Below are positions 1-8,580 of a stretch of DNA of 64,000 bases, one piece after another (positions within the stretch are counted from its first letter, which is position 1; every line of letters starts with the position of its first letter). This stretch comes from Rhodobacteraceae bacterium EL53 (lineage in GTDB: Bacteria > Pseudomonadota > Alphaproteobacteria > Rhodobacterales > Rhodobacteraceae), in assembly GCA_900313015.1 (NCBI GenBank), contig OMPR01000008.1, positions 248,001-312,000 of the forward strand, written 5' to 3'. The notes beneath the pieces are model-generated. The model did no database searches. It saw only the letters and a list, made by a program, of their open reading frames with translations, and was not told the origin of the DNA. The translations under genes and the position numbers were made by a program.

Positions 1-564
1 GACCAATTCAGCGGCCTCTTCGGTGATTTTGGCCAGAACATGGCTGGCGTCGGGCCAATCAAAGCCAACACGCGCGGCTCGCTTTTGCAATTTCAGGGCA
101 CGTAACAAGGCCGGCAGATTCGGGGCAACACCCTCCAATGCGCCTTGTTGTGCCTTGTCGGCCCGTTCGGCTGCTTTGATGGCTTCCCAATCTGCGGTTT
201 GTTGTTCCGCAGATTTATCGCGGTTTTCATCGCCAAAAACGTGCGGGTGACGGCTGACCATTTTGTCAGACATTGTGCGCACCACATCCTGAAAATTGAA
301 ATGCCCTGCTTCCTGCGCCATCTGAGCGTGGAATACGGATTGGAACAACAGATCCCCCAATTCGCCCTTTAGTTCGCCCCAAGCCTCGCGTTCAATGGCA
401 TCAGCAACCTCGTATGCTTCTTCGATGGTGTATGGGGCGATGGTGGCAAAATCCTGTTCGATATCCCACGGGCAACCGGATTCAGGATCACGCAGGCGAC
501 GCATGATTTCCAACAGACGTTCGATTCCCGCGTCAGAGTCGAGGATTAGGGGGTTTTCTGGCAT
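1..564 (-). CDS. mazG: MazG nucleoside triphosphate pyrophosphohydrolase (3' end outside window)
   Basis: This gene reads leftward and runs off the window edge. It starts at the ATG at 564-562 and 188 codons are visible. MazG hydrolyses NTPs and dNTPs to monophosphate and pyrophosphate and acts as a house-cleaning enzyme. The visible protein has CPWD at residues 31-34, the metal-binding IEEAYE at 47-52 and ELGDLLFQ at 68-75, which are the hallmarks of the first all-alpha NTPase domain. A further stretch from about residue 165 (RVGFDWPD, then EEAAEL) begins the second domain of the two-domain enzyme, whose family is about 265-280 residues. It is divergent from the M20 gene, with 66 bases between them. 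Confidence 0.93.
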   Translation of the reverse strand, partial: MPENPLILDSDAGIERLLEIMRRLRDPESGCPWDIEQDFATIAPYTIEEAYEVADAIEREAWGELKGELGDLLFQSVFHAQMAQEAGHFNFQDVVRTMSDKMVSRHPHVFGDENRDKSAEQQTADWEAIKAAERADKAQQGALEGVAPNLPALLRALKLQKRAARVGFDWPDASHVLAKITEEAAELV

Positions 565-630
565 TGCGGCGGTCCTCATTCCGGTGTCAGATGCATCAAT
601 CCCGCACCTTTGCTATGGAGTCTAGCCTCA

Positions 631-1794
631 ATGCCCGTTGTGAACCGTATCGCTGACTATGCGACAGATATGACCAAATGGCGCCAACATTTGCACACCA
701 TCCCAGAACTTGGGCTTGAGTGCCCAAAAACGGCGGCCTTTGTAGCAGAGCGGCTGCGAGAGTTTGGTGTGGATGAATTACACGAAGGGATCGCACAAAC
801 CGGCCTTGTTGCCATCATCAATGGGCGCGGAGCCGGGGAGACCATCGGATTGCGTGCGGATATGGACGGGTTACCGATTCCTGAAGAGACAGGCGTCGAC
901 TATGCTTCTACCCATGCCGGAAAAATGCATGCCTGTGGCCATGATGGGCATACGACTATGTTGTTGGGCGCCGCGCGTTATCTGGCGGAAACGCGAAATT
1001 TCTCGGGTCGGGTGGCGTTGATTTTCCAACCTGCTGAAGAAAATGGCGGGGGCGCGGATGTGATGGTGCGCGAAGGCATTATGGATCGGTTTGATATTTC
1101 TCAAGTCTACGCCCTGCACAATGCGCCGGGGTTCGAGGCAGGTGGATTTTACACGACACCGGGCGCATTGATGGCGGCAGTTGATACGTTCACGGTTCAT
1201 ATTCAAGGTGTTGGTGGTCATGGTGCGATGCCCCATGAAACCCGCGATCCGGTTATGGCGGCCTGTGGCATTGCGCAGGCGATTCAGACGATTGTGAGCC
1301 GCAATCACCGCGCGCTTGATGATTTGGTTGTTTCTGTCACTCAGATCCATACGGGCACAGTGGACAACGTGATCCCGGATACAGCCTATCTGAACGGAAC
1401 CATTCGGACTTTTGATCCGGCAGTGCAGAAAATGGTGATGGAGCGGATGGCGCAAATCGTGGCCGGGCAGGCGGCGAGTTATGGGGTTGAGGCAACGTTG
1501 GATTACGAAGTGGGTTATCCCGCGACGATCAATGATGAGGATAAGGCGGCTTTTGCTGTTGGCGTTGCCAGCGAAGTGGCGGGGGACGCAAAGGTTCTAG
1601 GTGACTCGGGCCGTGAAATGGGTGCAGAGGATTTCTCGTACATGTTGCAAGAGCGTCCGGGCGCGTATTTGTTTCTGGGGCAGGGCGACAGCGCCGGGCT
1701 GCACCACCCCAAATACAACTTCAACGATGAAATCGCACCGGTTGGCGCGTCGTTCTTTGCGCGGATCGTTGAAACAGCACAACCAGTGGAATGA
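631..1794 (+). CDS. M20D-family amidohydrolase (hippurate / N-acyl-amino-acid hydrolase type)
   Basis: This is a 387-residue zinc or manganese amidohydrolase of the hippuricase / IAA-amino-acid hydrolase branch, probably cytoplasmic. Family members cleave N-acyl or aromatic-acyl amino acids. Visible motifs are LRADMDGL at 74-81, the metal-binding HACGHDGH from about residue 100, PAEE at 134-137, a lid-domain HGAMPHE and GAEDFSYM near the C-terminus. I chose the ATG at 631 because the in-frame TTG at 610 would add seven residues unlike the family. It lies 56 bases before an agmatinase on the same strand, so a joint role in amide and guanidine nitrogen recovery is plausible. The real substrate cannot be read from the sequence. 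Confidence 0.9.
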   Translation: MPVVNRIADYATDMTKWRQHLHTIPELGLECPKTAAFVAERLREFGVDELHEGIAQTGLVAIINGRGAGETIGLRADMDGLPIPEETGVDYASTHAGKMHACGHDGHTTMLLGAARYLAETRNFSGRVALIFQPAEENGGGADVMVREGIMDRFDISQVYALHNAPGFEAGGFYTTPGALMAAVDTFTVHIQGVGGHGAMPHETRDPVMAACGIAQAIQTIVSRNHRALDDLVVSVTQIHTGTVDNVIPDTAYLNGTIRTFDPAVQKMVMERMAQIVAGQAASYGVEATLDYEVGYPATINDEDKAAFAVGVASEVAGDAKVLGDSGREMGAEDFSYMLQERPGAYLFLGQGDSAGLHHPKYNFNDEIAPVGASFFARIVETAQPVE

Positions 1795-1850
1795 CGCCCT
1801 TCTGAGCGTCGCGCACCCTCCCACCCCGACACTCAAAAGGGCGTCATGTC

Positions 1851-2813
1851 ATGGCATTAGAAGATGCAAAAAATCAGGTAGACGAAGCTTTTACGCGGAC
1901 CGATCTGAAAGGTCCTTCGTTTGAGAACACATTTGGTGGGGCGACCTCTTTTCTGCGCCGTCTTTATACCAAGGATCTTGAAGGGGTGGATATCGCGGTG
2001 ACGGGGGTTCCGTTTGACCAGGCTGCGACAAATCGCCCGGGCACGCGGTTGGGTCCGCGCGCCATACGAGAGGCAAGCGCATTGCAATCGCCTGACGCGC
2101 CATATGGCTGGCCGTTTGACGCGTTGAGCGAAATGGCCATCGTTGATTACGGTGATATGGCGTTTGACTATGCCAACGTGCCCGCGTTTCCCGGAACCGT
2201 GACGGATCATATTCGCGGCATCCTGGGCGCGGGGGTCTCCTCTGTCACTTTGGGGGGGGATCACTATATCAGTTTTCCAATCCTCAAAGCCTATGCGGAA
2301 AAATACGGGCCAATGTCGTTGCTTCAATTCGATGCGCATACGGACACTTGGGCCGATGACGATATGGAGCGCGTTGATCACGGCACGATGTTTTACAAAG
2401 CTGTGAAGTCTGGAATTGTTGATCCCAAGCGTTCCGTTCAGGTGGGCATTCGCACCACAAACGAAGACACGTTGGGTGTGAACATCATTGATGCGCGCGA
2501 GGTCTACGAAGCAGGCCCCGCTGCGACTGCGCAGAAAATCAAAGCAATTTTGGGGGATCACCCAACATATCTGAGCTTTGACATTGACGGGCTTGATCCC
2601 GCCTTTGCGCCCGGTACCGGGACGCCGGTTTGGGGCGGGCTGACCTCTATTCAGGCGTCAATCATCCTGCGCGATATTGCCGGGATCAATATCAAAGGCG
2701 GGGATGTCGTCGAAGTCTCGCCGCCCTTTGACACAACAGGGGCCACTGCGATTGCAGGGGCGCATATTGCGACGGAAATTATCTGCTTACTGGGTTGGAA
2801 TAAACGCAAATGA
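1851..2813 (+). CDS. speB: Agmatinase (ureohydrolase, SpeB type)
   Basis: A 320-residue arginase-superfamily enzyme predicted to split agmatine into putrescine and urea in the cytoplasm. The binuclear manganese ligands are all visible: His138 in GGDH, Asp161, His163 and Asp165 in FDAHTD, and Asp244 and Asp246 in SFDIDGLDP. The stretch FDAHTDTWA followed by DHGTMF closely resembles the enterobacterial SpeB, which favours true agmatinase over the guanidinobutyrase branch. The stop overlaps the start of the next ureohydrolase as ATGA, so the two are translationally coupled. Substrate preference between agmatine and related guanidino compounds is inferred. Confidence 0.88.
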   Translation: MALEDAKNQVDEAFTRTDLKGPSFENTFGGATSFLRRLYTKDLEGVDIAVTGVPFDQAATNRPGTRLGPRAIREASALQSPDAPYGWPFDALSEMAIVDYGDMAFDYANVPAFPGTVTDHIRGILGAGVSSVTLGGDHYISFPILKAYAEKYGPMSLLQFDAHTDTWADDDMERVDHGTMFYKAVKSGIVDPKRSVQVGIRTTNEDTLGVNIIDAREVYEAGPAATAQKIKAILGDHPTYLSFDIDGLDPAFAPGTGTPVWGGLTSIQASIILRDIAGINIKGGDVVEVSPPFDTTGATAIAGAHIATEIICLLGWNKRK

Positions 2814-3757
2814 CGAAGAACAATCAGCCGATCAGCGGCAACGATCTGGCCCGCTTTTCTGGACCGAACACATTTATGCGTCTGCCACAGGTTGACGCGC
2901 TAGACGGGGTTGATGTGGCGGTCTTGGGAATCCCGCAGGATATCGGCACCTCTTGGCGGTCTGGCACGCGGTTTGGCCCAAAACAGATCCGCGCTGAAAG
3001 CGCGATGATCCGCCCCTACAATATGGCAACAGGGGCAGCGCCGTTTGACAGCCTGCAGATCGCAGACATTGGCGATCTGGCGATCAACACATTTTCGCTG
3101 TCTGAAAGCCTGAAGATCATCAAGCAAAGCTATGACGCGATTCTGCAAAATGATGTCATCCCCGTTGCAATGGGCGGTGATCATTCGATTACTTTGCCTA
3201 TCCTGCGCGCCATCGCCGCCAAACATGGTCCCGTGGCCTTGGTCCATGTGGACGCCCATGCCGACGTGAATGATGAGATGTTCGGCGAACGCGAAACCCA
3301 TGGCACCGTGTTTCGGCGCGCCTATGAAGAGGGGCTTATTCAGGCAGACAAGACCTATCAAATCGGCATTCGCGGATCCGGCTATGCGGCCGATGACCTT
3401 ACCGAGGCGCAAGGCTGGGGGTTCCAACAGTTCCCGGCCAACGAGCTGTGGCATCGCAGCCTGTCCCCCTTGGGTGCGGAAATACGTCGCGATATCGGTG
3501 ATAGGCCGGTCTATGTGACTTATGATATTGATAGCTTAGACCCGGCCTATGCACCGGGCACCGGAACGCCGGAAATCGGAGGTCTGACGACGCCGCAGGC
3601 ATTGGAGCTGATCCATGCGCTGCGTGGGTTGAATATTGTCGGCTGTGATCTGGTCGAAGTGTCCCCGCCCTATGATCCTTCGGGGAATACGGCGTTGACG
3701 GCTGCAAATCTGCTGTATGAGCTGATCTGTGTCCTGCCGGGTGTGACGTCACGATAA
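2810..3757 (+). CDS. Second ureohydrolase, guanidinobutyrase-like
   Basis: A 315-residue paralogue of the preceding gene with its own complete metal set: His125, Asp148, His150, Asp152, Asp239 and Asp241. It differs around the substrate loop. The sequence HADVNDEMFGE with ETHGTVFRRA resembles 4-guanidinobutyrase and guanidinopropionase enzymes of pseudomonads more than SpeB. It therefore probably removes urea from a guanidino acid such as 4-guanidinobutyrate, not from agmatine. The ATG overlaps the upstream stop (ATGA). Annotation pipelines will usually call both genes agmatinase; the split in specificity is my inference from the loop residues. Confidence 0.85.
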   Translation: MTKNNQPISGNDLARFSGPNTFMRLPQVDALDGVDVAVLGIPQDIGTSWRSGTRFGPKQIRAESAMIRPYNMATGAAPFDSLQIADIGDLAINTFSLSESLKIIKQSYDAILQNDVIPVAMGGDHSITLPILRAIAAKHGPVALVHVDAHADVNDEMFGERETHGTVFRRAYEEGLIQADKTYQIGIRGSGYAADDLTEAQGWGFQQFPANELWHRSLSPLGAEIRRDIGDRPVYVTYDIDSLDPAYAPGTGTPEIGGLTTPQALELIHALRGLNIVGCDLVEVSPPYDPSGNTALTAANLLYELICVLPGVTSR

Positions 3758-3813
3758 CGACCCGTGTGGCATCTTGTCAGCGCGGCTGATCAAGATACAC
3801 AGAAGGGAAACAA

Positions 3814-4230
3814 GTGCTGGGGCGTGTCATGACTATTGTTTGGGTGTTGATTGCAATCGTGATTGTTGGGCTGGGGTATATCCGTCTCGCCCCCAGTGAC
3901 CCAATTCAATGGCATGTTGCGCCGCAGGGCGACGTCGACAAAGATCTGAAATTTGGTGTTGTGCGTGTCGTTAAAACCGGCTCCACCGGCCTGGGTCAAT
4001 TTGATGAGATTGCGCGCGCAACAGCTCGGACAACGGTTCTGGCCGGGTCCGTTGCAGAGGGCATGGTGACTTATGTGTCCCGATCCAAGGTGATGGGATT
4101 CCCAGATTACACAACTGCCCAGCAAGATGGCGACACGCTCAAGATTTTTGGTCGGCTAAGGTTTGGCCGATCAGATCTTGGGGTAAACAAGCAGCGGGTT
4201 GAACGTTGGCTCGGGCAGATGCAGCTCTGA
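3814..4230 (+). CDS. DUF1499 family membrane-anchored protein
   Basis: A 138-residue protein with one N-terminal membrane segment (about residues 6-23) followed by a soluble domain of the DUF1499 type, recognisable from a central TARTTVLAGS and a C-terminal [12 protein letters not shown] pattern. The function of the family is unknown. I kept the GTG at 3814 because AAGGG sits six bases upstream; an in-frame ATG at 3829 is the alternative. It is separated by about 56 bases from the ureohydrolases. Its last 60 bases overlap the end of a convergent small gene. Confidence 0.75.
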   Translation: MLGRVMTIVWVLIAIVIVGLGYIRLAPSDPIQWHVAPQGDVDKDLKFGVVRVVKTGSTGLGQFDEIARATARTTVLAGSVAEGMVTYVSRSKVMGFPDYTTAQQDGDTLKIFGRLRFGRSDLGVNKQRVERWLGQMQL

Positions 4231-4458
4231 GGACAGGCACCCCTCTTGTACCTCGCGCCACATGGGAACGTTCAGTGACATTTGGCATTGGGCCATGAAC
4301 ATGCGCCCATCCACCTGCAAACAGATGGTTTCACCCAACTCAATGCGTGACCCGCTGGTATCGGTGCAATAACAGTCCTGCACTTTGCCCCCCGGTCCAA
4401 CAACATCGGCCCAAACAGGGCTGGCGATCAACGTGGATATAAGGATCAGTCGTTTCAT
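4171..4458 (-). CDS. Small secreted cysteine-rich protein of unknown function
   Basis: A 95-residue protein with a clear Sec signal peptide (residues 1-17, cleavage after VWA). The mature part carries five cysteines in the order CYC, ICL, QCQ and GCL, which suggests disulfide bonding in the periplasm. No known domain is recognised. The gene is convergent with the DUF1499 gene and overlaps its last 60 bases, so one of the two C-termini might in reality be shorter, but both read as plausible proteins. It is divergent from prfA with a short gap that must hold both promoters. Confidence 0.65.
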   Translation of the reverse strand: MKRLILISTLIASPVWADVVGPGGKVQDCYCTDTSGSRIELGETICLQVDGRMFMAQCQMSLNVPMWREVQEGCLSSELHLPEPTFNPLLVYPKI

Positions 4459-4520
4459 ATGGGAATGGTATCACAGTCTTGCCCCTTGACCAATGCGTCT
4501 TGATGTCGGACACCGCCGGG

Positions 4521-5576
4521 ATGATCCCAGAAGAACGCCTAGAACAGATCACCCAAAGGTTTCAGTTTCTTGAGGCTGCAATGGCCGATGGGGCCAGCGG
4601 TGGTGACATAGCGATGCTCGCGAAAGAGTATTCAGACCTGCGCCCTGTAGTTGAACAGATTTCGGCGTGGCGCCGGCTGCTGACCGACGTAGCTGAAGCC
4701 GAAGACATGTTATCAGATCCTGATATGAAGGAACTGGCCGAAGAAGAGCTGCCGGAGTTACGGGCCAAGATGCCCGACGCTGAACATGCGCTTCAATTGT
4801 CGCTGTTGCCCCGTGATGCGGCAGATGTGCGCCCGGCCATGTTGGAAATCCGTCCCGGTACGGGCGGGGACGAAGCCGCGCTTTTTGCCGGGGATCTGGT
4901 GCGCATGTACCAGCGCTACGCCGAAGCGCGCGGTTGGAAATTTGAGATCATCGAAGAACAACTCACGGAATTGGGCGGCGTGAAAGAGGTTGTCGCCCAC
5001 ATCAAGGGTGAGAATGTATTTGCGCGTATGAAATATGAATCCGGCGTGCATCGTGTGCAACGAGTGCCAACAACAGAAAGCGGGGGCCGTATTCACACCT
5101 CTGCTGCAACCGTTGCGGTGCTGCCCGAGGCCGAAGATGTAGACATTCAGGTCGACGCAAATGATCTGCGGATCGATACAATGCGCAGTTCGGGCGCGGG
5201 TGGTCAGCACGTGAACACCACGGATTCGGCCGTGCGGATCACGCACATACCGTCCGGAATTGTCGTGACCAGTTCGGAAAAATCACAACACCGGAATCGT
5301 GAAATCGCGATGCAGGTTTTGAAAACGCGACTTTATGATGCGGAACGACAACGTATTGATGGCGAACGATCCGCGGATCGGGCCAGTCAAGTGGGGTCAG
5401 GGGATCGCTCAGAACGTATCCGAACCTACAATTTTCCGCAGGGCCGCATGACGGATCACCGGATCAATCTGACGCTCTACAAATTGGACCAGGTCATGCA
5501 AGGTGATTTGGACGAGGTGATTGATGCGCTGACGGCAGATGATCAGGCACGCAAACTGGCTGAGATGGGGCAATGA
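4521..5576 (+). CDS. prfA: Peptide chain release factor 1
   Basis: RF1 recognises UAA and UAG and triggers peptide release on the ribosome. The 351-residue reading from the ATG at 4521 begins MIPEERL, matching the family N-terminus; the upstream in-frame TTG at 4479 and ATG at 4503 would add 14 and 6 residues. The codon-recognition tripeptide is PTT at 183-185 (the RF1 PxT form, not the SPF of RF2). The catalytic GGQ is at 227-229 within GAGGQHVN. The next gene, prmC, encodes the enzyme that methylates this glutamine; the two overlap as ATGA, a classic functional pair. Confidence 0.97.
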   Translation: MIPEERLEQITQRFQFLEAAMADGASGGDIAMLAKEYSDLRPVVEQISAWRRLLTDVAEAEDMLSDPDMKELAEEELPELRAKMPDAEHALQLSLLPRDAADVRPAMLEIRPGTGGDEAALFAGDLVRMYQRYAEARGWKFEIIEEQLTELGGVKEVVAHIKGENVFARMKYESGVHRVQRVPTTESGGRIHTSAATVAVLPEAEDVDIQVDANDLRIDTMRSSGAGGQHVNTTDSAVRITHIPSGIVVTSSEKSQHRNREIAMQVLKTRLYDAERQRIDGERSADRASQVGSGDRSERIRTYNFPQGRMTDHRINLTLYKLDQVMQGDLDEVIDALTADDQARKLAEMGQ

Positions 5577-6418
5577 GCACCGCACAAACCGCTGCGCAGG
5601 CCATGGTTGGAGCCACCCAAAGATTACGGGCGGCAGGCGTGGCTGACCCTGCGCGGGATGCGCGGATCTTGTTGGCCCATGCCGCTCGGATCGAAGCAAG
5701 TCGCGTTACCTTAATTGCGCCCGAAGATCTGGATCCGGACATTGCGGACCGCTATGAACAACTGATTTCGCTGCGCGCCGTGCGTGTTCCAGTGTCTCAC
5801 CTGTTGGGTGAGCGTGAATTTTACGGCCGCCGTTTCAAAGTCAGCAGCGATGTCTTGGACCCACGTCCCGAGACGGAAACCTTGATTGAGGCGGCGTTGG
5901 CTCAAACTTTTGACCGTGTTCTGGATCTTGGGCTTGGATCGGGCTGCATCTTGGTCACCCTACTGGCCGAGCGGACCAGTGCAACCGGCGTCGGTGCCGA
6001 CCTCAGTGAACCGGCCTGCCTTCAGGCAAGTGCGAACGCGGTATTGCACCGGGTTCAGGATCGGGCCGAGATCACCTGCTCAAATTGGTTCTCTGCGATT
6101 GAAGGGCGATATGATTTGATCGTATCCAACCCGCCCTATATCGCGTTGGATGAAATGGCCGGGCTCGAGGCAGAAGTGCGCGATCATGAGCCGGAGATGG
6201 CATTGACCGATGGGGGCGATGGTTTGGGCGCCTATCGAGAGCTTGCAGCGGGTGCGCCGGATTATTTGTTGCCAGGCGGGCGTATGCTTGTCGAAATCGG
6301 GCCGACCCAAGGCTCTGCAGTGGCAGCGCTTTTTGACGCAGCCGGTCTGAGTGAGATTCGCATTATCCCTGATCTGGATGGGCGGGATCGGGTTGTTAGC
6401 GCACAAATACCCGGCTGA
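5573..6418 (+). CDS. prmC: Release factor glutamine methyltransferase PrmC (HemK)
   Basis: A 281-residue SAM-dependent methyltransferase that N5-methylates the glutamine of the GGQ motif of release factors. The SAM loop DLGLGSG lies at 118-124 and the catalytic NPPY at 186-189. The N-terminal helical domain contains [10 protein letters not shown], typical of the family. It overlaps the stop of prfA, its substrate gene, as ATGA. About 230 bases without a recognisable gene follow before the DUF4167 gene. Confidence 0.97.
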   Translation: MSTAQTAAQAMVGATQRLRAAGVADPARDARILLAHAARIEASRVTLIAPEDLDPDIADRYEQLISLRAVRVPVSHLLGEREFYGRRFKVSSDVLDPRPETETLIEAALAQTFDRVLDLGLGSGCILVTLLAERTSATGVGADLSEPACLQASANAVLHRVQDRAEITCSNWFSAIEGRYDLIVSNPPYIALDEMAGLEAEVRDHEPEMALTDGGDGLGAYRELAAGAPDYLLPGGRMLVEIGPTQGSAVAALFDAAGLSEIRIIPDLDGRDRVVSAQIPG

Positions 6419-6651
6419 TTTGGCGAATTGTTGCTGAAAACCTCTAAACCTGCCGAAAATGCACTCCTTTTTTCAAGCGCCCTCTTGCCTGAACCGTCTG
6501 GACGTGATTACTCAGGGGTGTCGCGGCGATTGACGCTTACCCGCTCATCCCCGACGCCAAGCCCCACAAGTCGATGACCCGGCACACACTGAACGCACGA
6601 GGCGTCAAACGGGGCAATCGGTAGCGCATAACAAGGCTGACAAAAGATATT

Positions 6652-7446
6652 ATGAGATCTTCCAAATCCCGTTCGCGGTCGAAAAACAACCGCAGCCGGC
6701 CTTCTGGTGGCAACGTCGTCAACCGCGTGTTTGACAGCTCGGGCCCCGAAGGCAAGGTGCGCGGCACGCCGCAGCAGATAATTGATAAATACAACCAGCT
6801 CGGGCGCGATGCGCAGCTGGCAAATGATCGTGTCGCCGCGGAGAATTTTCAACAGCACGCCGAACACTACATGCGGATGCTGAGCGAAGCGCAGCGTGAG
6901 CAAGATGCCCGCCGCGAAGAGCAGGAACGCCAGAACCGTGAGCGCCAGGCAGAGCGTGACCGTGAGCGCGCTGAGCGCCAGGATCGCGAACCCGCACCAC
7001 AGCAGCAGGGCCAGCAGCAACCGCACCAGCAGGGCCAACAGCAACTGCATCAGCACGGCCAGCAGCAACCGCAGCCGCACCAGCAATCCCACCAGCCACA
7101 ACAACAGCAACAGCGGCAACCTCGGGTTGATGATCCTGCAAATGCACCGCAACCTGATGTGTTGGACCTCAACGACAGCTCGGACGAAAATACTGGCTTG
7201 GTCGAAACACCGGAAAGCAAACCGGCTAAACCGCCACGTCGCCCCCGGACACGCAAACCCGCGCCCAAGGCCGAGACTCCGAACGCAGACGCAGCTGGTG
7301 GCGAAGCGCCTGCTGCTGAAGCTACAGCACCTGCAGCTGAGCAACCAGCCGAGGCACCAAAGCCAAAGCCTGCACGGGCTAAGAAACCCGCCAAAGCCCC
7401 CGAGGTTACGCCAGATGAAGGCGGTTCTCCAGAAGCGGCTGAATAA
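6652..7446 (+). CDS. DUF4167 domain protein with glutamine/histidine-rich linker
   Basis: A 264-residue protein found downstream of prmC in many alphaproteobacteria. Residues 1 to about 95 form the DUF4167 domain: a basic R/S/K-rich start followed by a helix with YNQLGRDAQ and ENFQQHAEHY. A charged R/E/Q helix (about 85-110) leads to a low-complexity tract rich in Gln, His and Pro (about 115-160), then a Pro/Ala/Lys-rich tail. The composition suggests an RNA- or ribosome-associated or unstructured protein, but no function is established that I can state. Linker length probably varies between strains. A strong hairpin terminator follows. Confidence 0.82.
   Translation: MRSSKSRSRSKNNRSRPSGGNVVNRVFDSSGPEGKVRGTPQQIIDKYNQLGRDAQLANDRVAAENFQQHAEHYMRMLSEAQREQDARREEQERQNRERQAERDRERAERQDREPAPQQQGQQQPHQQGQQQLHQHGQQQPQPHQQSHQPQQQQQRQPRVDDPANAPQPDVLDLNDSSDENTGLVETPESKPAKPPRRPRTRKPAPKAETPNADAAGGEAPAAEATAPAAEQPAEAPKPKPARAKKPAKAPEVTPDEGGSPEAAE
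7000..7120 (+). repeat. In-frame CAG/CAA-rich repeat encoding GQQQ-x-HQ units
   Basis: Within the DUF4167 gene the DNA is almost entirely CAG, CAA, CAC and CCG codons. A unit of roughly eight codons (Gly-Gln-Gln-Gln, Pro or Leu, then His-Gln) occurs about three times before decaying. This is a likely slippage and length-variation site. Confidence 0.7.
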
Positions 7447-7475
7447 GCCGCTCAGTGAACCGGGTTCTAGAATTC

Positions 7476-7507
7476 AAAAGGCCTCCGAATTTCGGAGGCC
7501 TTTTTCT
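7476..7507. terminator. Bidirectional rho-independent terminator
   Basis: A perfect 14-base inverted repeat (7476-7489 with 7491-7504) has an A-run on its left flank and a T-run on its right. It can therefore stop transcription from the DUF4167 gene on the plus strand and from rsmA on the minus strand. Confidence 0.93.
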
Positions 7508-7525
7508 ATTAGAGACGTTTGTTTC

Positions 7526-8368
7526 TCAGTTCTTATCAATTTCACGCGCTAAGGCGCAAAATGCTTCAAGCGGAACCTGTTCGGCGCGCTCTGTGGGTTT
7601 GATCCCGGCCGCCAACAGCCGATCCTCGATATCAGGGGCTTGCCCTTTGAGCGCCGCGCGCAACATTTTGCGACGCTGATTAAACGCTGCAGCCACCACC
7701 CGGCTGAGAACACCCGCAGGGGCCGGAAACCGGGGCTCGGGCAGGGCGGTTAAGTGGACTACAGCACTCGACACTTTTGGCGGTGGCGTAAAGGCACCGG
7801 GGGGCAATGACAGAACAATGTGAGCGTCGGCGCGCCACTGCGCCAAAAGTGCAAGACGACCATAGGCTTTGGATCCCGGTTGGGCCACGATGCGCTCGGC
7901 GACTTCACGTTGGAACATCAAGGTCAGGCTCTGCCAGAACGGTGGCCATTCTTTTGGGGTCAACCAACGCACCAACAGTTCGGTTCCCACATTGTACGGC
8001 AGGTTCGCCGCAATCCGCACAGGTGGCGTCAGGTGCGCCAACGGGTCGATTTCCAGCGCGTCACCGTTGATGATCTCTAACCGTCCCGGATAGGTTTGCG
8101 CGATTTCGTTCAGCGCCGGAATGCAACGCGCGTCTTTCTCAACGGCCAGAACCCGACGTGCGCCCTCAGACAGCAACCCGCGCGTCAATCCACCCGGTCC
8201 GGGGCCAATTTCAAGCACATCGCATTCGGTCAGATCACCGGCTTGGCGGGCAATCTTGGCAGTGAGATTCAAGTCCAGCAAGAAATTCTGCCCAAGTGAT
8301 TTCCGGGCAGACAGCTGATGGGTCGCAATGACCTCGCGCAGCGGGGGGAGGGTGTCGATGGCGCTCAT
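7526..8368 (-). CDS. rsmA: 16S rRNA (adenine1518/1519-N6) dimethyltransferase RsmA (KsgA)
   Basis: A 280-residue methyltransferase that dimethylates two adenines near the 3' end of 16S rRNA during 30S assembly. Visible motifs are LGQNFLLD near the N-terminus, the SAM loop [11 protein letters not shown] and the catalytic NLPYNV. I start at the ATG at 8368 (MSAIDTLPP), which matches relatives; an in-frame ATG at 8392 would add eight residues. It is the last gene of the lptF-lptG-lptD-surA unit. The gap of 212 bases to surA is where pdxA normally lies in this order. Confidence 0.96.
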   Translation of the reverse strand: MSAIDTLPPLREVIATHQLSARKSLGQNFLLDLNLTAKIARQAGDLTECDVLEIGPGPGGLTRGLLSEGARRVLAVEKDARCIPALNEIAQTYPGRLEIINGDALEIDPLAHLTPPVRIAANLPYNVGTELLVRWLTPKEWPPFWQSLTLMFQREVAERIVAQPGSKAYGRLALLAQWRADAHIVLSLPPGAFTPPPKVSSAVVHLTALPEPRFPAPAGVLSRVVAAAFNQRRKMLRAALKGQAPDIEDRLLAAGIKPTERAEQVPLEAFCALAREIDKN

Positions 8369-8580
8369 GCCCAGAGGTGTAGTGTGTGCCATAGGGCAAG
8401 CACCAGTGAATTAGTGCCATTGGCGCAATCTTTTCGACAGAAATGTGGGATTAGGGCGCTCGCACCGATGCACGCGCCCAATCATCAGCATGCAGCCGCT
8501 TGGGCAACATACTGAACTCTCACCGATTGACAGAGGGCTGATTTGGAAAACGTACCCGAACTGGCCGCGTTTCAGTTGGT

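Noticed and set aside
871-1455. A 194-codon minus-strand frame opposite the M20D gene
   Set aside because: His/Arg-rich antisense product of a GC-biased gene, without start signals.
6508-7344. A 278-codon minus-strand frame opposite the DUF4167 gene
   Set aside because: Its Leu/Arg-rich sequence is the complement of the Gln/Arg-rich coding strand; the sense gene has a clear family domain.
8393-8580. Possible remnant of pdxA between surA and rsmA
   Set aside because: Translation on the minus strand shows stop codons and only a weak likeness to the PdxA C-terminus; not enough to call a pseudogene.
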